DNA from: Batrachochytrium dendrobatidis JAM81
Taxonomy: Eukaryota > Chytridiomycota > Chytridiomycetes > Rhizophydiales
Assembly: GCF_000203795.2 (NCBI RefSeq)
Contig: NW_006281103.1
Span: 1,381,667 to 1,443,824 of the forward strand
DNA: 62,158 bases
Direction: 5' to 3'
This document shows positions 57,229 to 62,158 of this stretch, in pieces. The translations under genes were made by a program, and so were the position numbers. Within the stretch, counting starts at the first letter, position 1. The number at the start of each line of letters is the position of its first letter. Below the pieces are notes generated by a model. The model made no database searches and was not told the origin of the DNA. It saw only the letters and a program-made list of their open reading frames with translations.

Positions 57229-58302
57229 ATGACAATCATTTACAACTTGCTCAACCAAACTACTATGATGAAGTTATTGATTGCTGTATTGTCATCAACA
57301 CTGATTGCTTGTTCAGTTACTACAGCTACTCCAGTTAATCCCAGTAGGACTAGAAACCTCGAGTCTAGTTCCACAGCTATTTACACTGCAACTGCTTATC
57401 CCAGCACTTCGACATTTACTGGTTTAGATGTAGACACGGTTAATTGTGGTGATTATTCAAGGGAAAAAAAAGAAGCAGTCAAAGAATATGCAGAGAAGGG
57501 ACATAGTTTCGAAGAAATACATAAAAAGTGCAAGTTGATATTAACAGAAATTATTGCTCAAAAAAGAGCGATGAAAAATCTGAATGAAAGAATTGAGTCA
57601 ATGTCGCCTGTAACTATGCCAAGTGATGGTGGCCCAGGTTATACGGAAACTATGTCACTCATTCAAGATGGGAATGATGCTCTTGCAAACCTTGAAAGCC
57701 AGCAGACAATATGCGATGACCAATATTCTTCTCGGCGCGAGAGAGTGCGTTTAGCTGAAAAAAACCTTGCAAGAGAGTTTTTTGGAATCTTACGCGTCAA
57801 ATTTGGACGGGTTAGTAATGAGCGCATGATGGACCTTTTAACAAGTTCCAACTTTCTGTATTGTTTTAATCAATTTTACCCTGAGATACCGAGTTCATCA
57901 ACAGGCTCTGAGCGTGCCTCTACTAGTGGAACGCAAGGTTCACCACAACCTCAAGGTCCACCACCATCGTATGAAGTTGTAATGAGGAATCCTAAACTCT
58001 ATAAAGTGATTCAACAGAACCCAGGTGATCAACTTCCATCGTATCAAGAAGTAATGAACGACCCTCAAAAGTTCCCCGAGGTCTTGGAAGATCCTGATGT
58101 TACCGAATCGTCATCGATGAGTCCATCTATAGTTCATCCTACTCAAACATCTTCTAGTGTTCCATCCAGTCAACATACAGCTTCATCCACTCTACGAAGA
58201 GTTGCATCCACTCTACAGAGAGCTTCATCCACTCTACAGAGAGCTGCATCTAGTGTGCGAAAAGTTTCATCCAGTCTTACATGGAAAGTCGATCGTTCTT
58301 GA
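57229..58302 (+). CDS. secreted protein of tandem family, copy 2
   Basis: Intronless, 357 residues; likely signal-peptide start at 57265. The signal peptide and first ~75 residues are identical to copy 1. The central domain is far less basic: SREKKEAVKEYAEKGHSF replaces the Arg/Lys-rich stretch of copy 1, and RRERVRLAEKN replaces RRKKMRLAKRK. The four Cys are kept (NCGDYS, KKCKLI, TICDDQ, LYCFNQF). The PPPSYEVVMRNPKLYKV and LPSYQEVMNDPQKFPEV pair is present. The C-terminal 7-residue repeats read SSTLRRV, ASTLQRA, SSTLQRA, ASSVRKV and SSSLTWKV. Function unknown; secretion is predicted from the N-terminus alone. Confidence 0.88.
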   Translation: MTIIYNLLNQTTMMKLLIAVLSSTLIACSVTTATPVNPSRTRNLESSSTAIYTATAYPSTSTFTGLDVDTVNCGDYSREKKEAVKEYAEKGHSFEEIHKKCKLILTEIIAQKRAMKNLNERIESMSPVTMPSDGGPGYTETMSLIQDGNDALANLESQQTICDDQYSSRRERVRLAEKNLAREFFGILRVKFGRVSNERMMDLLTSSNFLYCFNQFYPEIPSSSTGSERASTSGTQGSPQPQGPPPSYEVVMRNPKLYKVIQQNPGDQLPSYQEVMNDPQKFPEVLEDPDVTESSSMSPSIVHPTQTSSSVPSSQHTASSTLRRVASTLQRASSTLQRAASSVRKVSSSLTWKVDRS

Positions 58303-59142
58303 GTCGGTCTTGAAATGAAGATCGCGAGTTATTGATTCGAGTGCTAATCTAAACTGGCTCTAATCTAATCGACTATCATTCTACAACCGCATTACTGATT
58401 CAACTTGTAATAAATACATTACACTACATTACATTACAGTGCATTGAACACACATGTGTTGAATTTGATCATTCCAGTCTTGATCAACATGCTTGCTGAT
58501 ATCATTGTACTTTGACACTTGTATTTTAAATACAGTTGGTTATATATTGCATGCCTGTACAAATTGATGATCATGACATACATGTGTTTTGTTGATATAA
58601 TATCAGTTGACAAGTCGTATTTACACATCATGTATCAAGTAGAATACCGAGACTAACAAAATAGTTGTGTTGATATCAGATCCGATCAACTCGACCAGTT
58701 TGACTCGTTCAAAAATGACGAGTCATTGGTATACTCGCTGTAGTATACCATATTACCTCTAGAGGTAGTGTGGATGAACTACAACACCAGCTAATAACTG
58801 AATACCAACTCAGTTACATATAGCTATATGACATTATTTTGAATCTAACTTGCTTTCCTATCTTGTGAAATACTGTCCCACTTTAGAGTGGAAAAGGATG
58901 GGAGATGCACAATCAACCAACCATAAACAGCTGAGCGCACAACCAAACACCAGCTCAACCAATATTATGGATCATTGCATGAATGGATGTCCCTTTAAAG
59001 CTGCTTTGATACTCGACAACAGTAAATCTACACCAACCCTGACAGCAACAATAGTCCCTTGTGACGGCGATTCAAGGAACATGCTTTTAATACCATTCAT
59101 TTAATAATACATATAAATACAATCCAAAAAGCAACTTGCTGA
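58303..59142. other. array spacer 2-3
   Basis: 840 bp homologous to the previous spacer, with the pentanucleotide run near 58417-58438 and the perfect palindrome at 58817-58830. Open frames in this spacer are conserved only because the whole unit is duplicated. Confidence 0.75.
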
Positions 59143-60171
59143 ATGACAATCATTTACAACTTGCTCAACCAAACTACTATGATGAGGTTACTGATTGCTG
59201 TATTGTCATCAACGCTGATTGCTTGTTTGGTCACTACAGCTACTCCAGTTGTTCCCAGCGCGACTGCAAACCTTGGATCTAGTTCCACAGCTATTTACAC
59301 TGCAACTGCAACTACTTATCCCAACATTTTGACATTTGTTGATTTAGATGTAGACACGGTTAATTGTGGTAGATATTCAAGGAAGAAAAAAACAGTAATC
59401 AAAGAATACGCAAAGAGGGTACATACTTTCAAAGAAACATATGGAGAATGCAAGTCGATAACAGCAAAAATTATTGATCAAACAACAGCGGTAGAAAATT
59501 TGAATGAAAGAATCGAGCTAATGTCGCCTGTAACTATGCCAAGTGATGGTGGCCCAGACTATACGGAAACTCTGTCACTCATTCAAGATGGGAATGATGC
59601 TCTTGCAAACCTTGAAAGCCAGCAGATAATATGCGATAGACAACATTATTCTGAGTACGAGAAACTGCGTTTAGCTGAAGAAAGTCTTGCAAGAAAGTTT
59701 TTTGGTGGTTTCCGCGTCAATTCTGGACTGGTTAGTGAGGAGCGCATGATGGACCTTTTAACAAGTCAGATCTTTCTGAATTGTTTTGGTAAATTTCACA
59801 TTGACATACCGAGTTCATCAACAGACTCTGAGCGTGCCTCTACTAGTGGAACGCAAGGTTTATCACAATCTTATGGTCCACCACCATCGTATGAAGTTGT
59901 AATGAGGAAACCTAAACTCTATAAAGTGATTCAACAGAACCCGGATGATCAACTTCCATCGTATCAAGATGTAGTGCGCAACCCTCAAAAGTTCCCCAAG
60001 GTCTTGGAAGATCCTGATGTTACCGAATCGTCATCGATGAGTCCATCTATAGTTCATCCTACTCAAACATCATCCAGTGTTCCATCCAGTCAACATACAG
60101 CTTCATCCACTCTACGAAGAGTTTCATCCAGATTTGTACGGAAGGCTAAGTCATTCTTGAGTCGACACTAA
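59143..60171 (+). CDS. secreted protein of tandem family, copy 3 (short C-terminus)
   Basis: Intronless, 342 residues; likely signal-peptide start at 59179 (MMRLLIAVLSSTLIACLVTTA). It differs from copies 1-2 already after the signal peptide (VVPSATANLGSSS; an added TAT repeat; NILTFVDLDVD). The central domain keeps the four Cys (VNCGRYS, GECKSI, IICDRQ, LNCFGKF) but has many replacements. The motif pair is GPPPSYEVVMRKPKLYKV and LPSYQDVVRNPQKFPKV. Only one clear 7-residue repeat remains (SSTLRRV); the tail then reads SSRFVRKAKSFLSRH, so most of the repeat block is deleted. The stop falls in sequence homologous to the region just after the stop of copy 1 (GAGTCGACACTAAAATG), reached through a frame shift caused by the deletion. 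Confidence 0.87.
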   Translation: MTIIYNLLNQTTMMRLLIAVLSSTLIACLVTTATPVVPSATANLGSSSTAIYTATATTYPNILTFVDLDVDTVNCGRYSRKKKTVIKEYAKRVHTFKETYGECKSITAKIIDQTTAVENLNERIELMSPVTMPSDGGPDYTETLSLIQDGNDALANLESQQIICDRQHYSEYEKLRLAEESLARKFFGGFRVNSGLVSEERMMDLLTSQIFLNCFGKFHIDIPSSSTDSERASTSGTQGLSQSYGPPPSYEVVMRKPKLYKVIQQNPDDQLPSYQDVVRNPQKFPKVLEDPDVTESSSMSPSIVHPTQTSSSVPSSQHTASSTLRRVSSRFVRKAKSFLSRH

Positions 60172-60997
60172 AATGAAGATCGCGAGTTATTGATTCGAGT
60201 GCTAATCCGAACTGGTTCTAATCTAATCGACTGTCATTCTACAACCGCATTACTGATTCAACTTGTAATAAATACATTACACTACACTACATTACAGTGC
60301 ATTGAACACACATGTGTTGAATTTGATCATTCCAGTCTTGATCAACATGCTTGCTGATATCATTGTACTTTGACACTTGTATTTTAAATACAGTTGGTTA
60401 TATATTGCATGCCTGTACAAATCAATGATCATGACATGCATGTGTTTTGTTGATATAATATCAGTTGACAAGTCGTATTTACACATCATGTATCAAGTAG
60501 AATACCGAGACTAACAAAATAGTTGTGTTGATATCAGATTAGATCAACTTGACCAGTTTGACTCGTTCAAAAATGACGAGTCATTGGTATACTCGCTGTA
60601 GTACACCATATTACCTCCAGAGGTAGTGTGGATGAACTACAACACCAGCTAATAACTGAATACCAGCTCAGTTACATATAGCTATATGACATTATTTTGA
60701 ATCTAACTTGCTTTCCTATCTTGTGAAATACTGTCCCACTTTAGAGTGGAAAAGGATGGGAGATGCACAATCAACCAACCATAAACAGCTGAACACACAA
60801 CCAAACACCAGCTCAACCAATATTATGGATCATTGCATGAATGGATATCCCTTTAAAATTGCTTTGATACTCGACAACAGTAAATCTACACCAACCCTGA
60901 CAGCAACAATAGTCCCTTGTGACAGCCATTCAAGGAACATGCTTTTAATACCATTCATTCAATACATATAAATGCAATCCAAAAAGCAACTTGCTGA
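60172..60997. other. array spacer 3-4
   Basis: 826 bp homologous to the other spacers, with the pentanucleotide run near 60277-60297 and the perfect palindrome at 60675-60688. It lacks a few bases (TTAATA) just before the gene compared with spacer 2-3. Confidence 0.75.
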
Positions 60998-62158
60998 ATG
61001 ACAATCATTTACAACTTGCTCAACCAAACTACTATGATGAAGTTACTGATTGCTGTATTGTCATCAACGCTGATTGCTTGTTTGGTCACTACAGCTACTC
61101 CAGTTAATCCCAGTAGGACTAGAAACCTCGAGTCTAGTTCCACAGCTATTTACACTGCAACTGCAACTGCTTATCCCAGCACTTCGACATTTACTGGTTT
61201 AGATGTAGACACGGTTGATTGTGGTGATTATTCAAGGGAAAAAAAAGAGGACATCAAGGAATATGCAAAGAAGGGACATAGTTTCAAAGAAATATATAAA
61301 AAGTGCAGCTCGATAAAAGCAAAAATTATTGCTCAAACAACAGTGATAAAAAATCTGCGTGAAAGAATCGAGCTAATGTTGCCTGTAGCTACGCCAAGTG
61401 ATGGTGGTCTAAGCTATACGGAAATTCTGCCACTCCTTCAAGGCGGGAATGCTGTTCTTGCAAACCTTAAACGCCAGCAGCAAATATGCGATGACCAATA
61501 TTCTACTTGGCGTGGGAGACTGAGTTCAGCCAGACAAAGTCTTGCAATAGATTTTTTTGGTGCTTTCGACGTCAGTCTTGGATATGTTACTAATGAGCGC
61601 ATGATAAGCCTTTTAACAAGTCAGACCTTTCTGGATTGTTTTAATCAATTTTACCTTAGCATACTGAGTTCACCAATGGACTTTGAGAGTGCCTATATTA
61701 ATGGCATACCGAGTTCACCAATAGACTTTGAGGGTGTCTCTACTAGTGAAACGCAGGCTTCAACAGATTCTGAGCGTGCCTCTACTAGTGGAACGCAGAG
61801 TTCACCAACAGGCTCTGAGCGTGTCTCTGCTAGGGGAGCACAAGGTTCATCACCACGACCTCAAGGTCCACCACCATCATACAAAGTTGTAATGAAAAAT
61901 CCTAAACTCTATAAAGTGACTCAATATAACCCGGATGATCAACCTCCATCGTATCAAGAAGTAATGCGCAACCCTCAAAAGTTCCCCAAGGTCTTGGAAG
62001 ATCCTGATGTTACCGAATCGTCATCGATGAGTCCATCTATAGTTCATCCTACTCAAACATCATCCAGTGTTCCACCCAGTCAACACACAGCTTCATCCAC
62101 TCTACGAAGAGTTTCATCCACTCTACAGAGAGCTTCATCCAGTCTACGGAGAGTTGCA
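60998..62158 (+). CDS. secreted protein of tandem family, copy 4 (partial, runs off window)
   Basis: Open from the ATG at 60998 to the window end without a stop (387 codons); likely signal-peptide start at 61034. The N-terminus matches copies 1-2 apart from a TAT insertion like that in copy 3. The four Cys are present (VDCGDYS, KKCSSI, QICDDQ, LDCFNQF). The Ser/Thr linker after the last Cys is expanded to about five imperfect repeats of the type SERASTSGTQ preceded by SSP (about 61667-61850), against one in the other copies. The motif pair reads GPPPSYKVVMKNPKLYKV and QPPSYQEVMRNPQKFPKV, so here both halves are PPSY. At least three C-terminal 7-residue repeats (SSTLRRV, SSTLQRA, SSSLRRV) precede the cut. 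Its end is unknown. Confidence 0.85.
   Translation, partial: MTIIYNLLNQTTMMKLLIAVLSSTLIACLVTTATPVNPSRTRNLESSSTAIYTATATAYPSTSTFTGLDVDTVDCGDYSREKKEDIKEYAKKGHSFKEIYKKCSSIKAKIIAQTTVIKNLRERIELMLPVATPSDGGLSYTEILPLLQGGNAVLANLKRQQQICDDQYSTWRGRLSSARQSLAIDFFGAFDVSLGYVTNERMISLLTSQTFLDCFNQFYLSILSSPMDFESAYINGIPSSPIDFEGVSTSETQASTDSERASTSGTQSSPTGSERVSARGAQGSSPRPQGPPPSYKVVMKNPKLYKVTQYNPDDQPPSYQEVMRNPQKFPKVLEDPDVTESSSMSPSIVHPTQTSSSVPPSQHTASSTLRRVSSTLQRASSSLRRVA

Larger units (their letters stand above)
54945..62158. repeat. head-to-tail tandem gene array, four units of about 1.86-1.95 kb
   Basis: Four copies of promoter, gene and 3' region follow one another. First ATGs are at 55276, 57229, 59143 and 60998, giving spacings of 1953, 1914 and 1855 bp. 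The promoter blocks, signal-peptide codons, C-terminal codons and 3' regions are nearly identical, including a pentanucleotide (TTACA/CTACA)n run of variable length near 56460, 58410 and 60270. The middle of each gene is much more diverged. The array continues past the window end. Confidence 0.95.

Overview
The window is nuclear DNA of a flagellated chytrid fungus, most likely Batrachochytrium. Genes are dense and AT-rich, with many short GT-AG introns (about 60-100 nt). Motile-cilium genes are present: an ODAD4/TTC25-like dynein-docking protein and a possible centrosomal coiled-coil protein. An intein sits in eIF5B, and a tandem family of secreted proteins has the N-terminus and Ser/Thr-rich tail style I associate with Batrachochytrium. 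The genus call is inference; the chytrid-like content is visible directly.

Layout. 0.3-18 kb: coiled-coil protein (-), FLVCR/SLC49-type transporter (-), ODAD4/TTC25 (+), EFM7-like methyltransferase (-), TBC1D15/Gyp7-like Rab GAP (+), TMEM242-like protein (+), eIF5B with a 419-residue intein (-). 18.4-33.5 kb: PdxT/SNO glutaminase (+), ribosomal protein eS7 (-), PEX6 (-), CLC Cl-/H+ exchanger with 19 exons (-), mitochondrial HTD2 dehydratase (+), ALAD/HEM2 (-). I rebuilt most of these exon by exon. For FLVCR, eIF5B, PdxT, eS7, PEX6, CLC, HTD2 and ALAD every junction keeps frame and the total length is an exact multiple of three. 33.8-54.6 kb: large, poorly conserved regulatory or signalling proteins. 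These are a myristoylation-motif protein with predicted helical (BAR-like) regions, two convergent paralogous C2H2 zinc-finger factors, and a single-pass membrane protein with a mucin-like ectodomain. They are separated by long, gene-poor, repeat-bearing intergenic DNA. 54.9-62.2 kb: a head-to-tail tandem array of four secreted-protein genes (unit about 1.86-1.95 kb). The fourth runs off the window.

The housekeeping genes (translation, peroxisome, heme, vitamin B6, mitochondrial fatty-acid synthesis, endosomal chloride) do not form a pathway cluster. Two things stand out. One is the eIF5B intein inside the GTP-binding P-loop, whose homing-endonuclease motifs look degenerate. The other is the secreted family: four conserved Cys, PPxY-like motif pairs, cationic 7-residue C-terminal repeats and a central region with charge reversals between near-identical flanks. 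Short interspersed elements with TA-flanked terminal inverted repeats (mariner/MITE-like) recur in intergenic DNA and in one intron.
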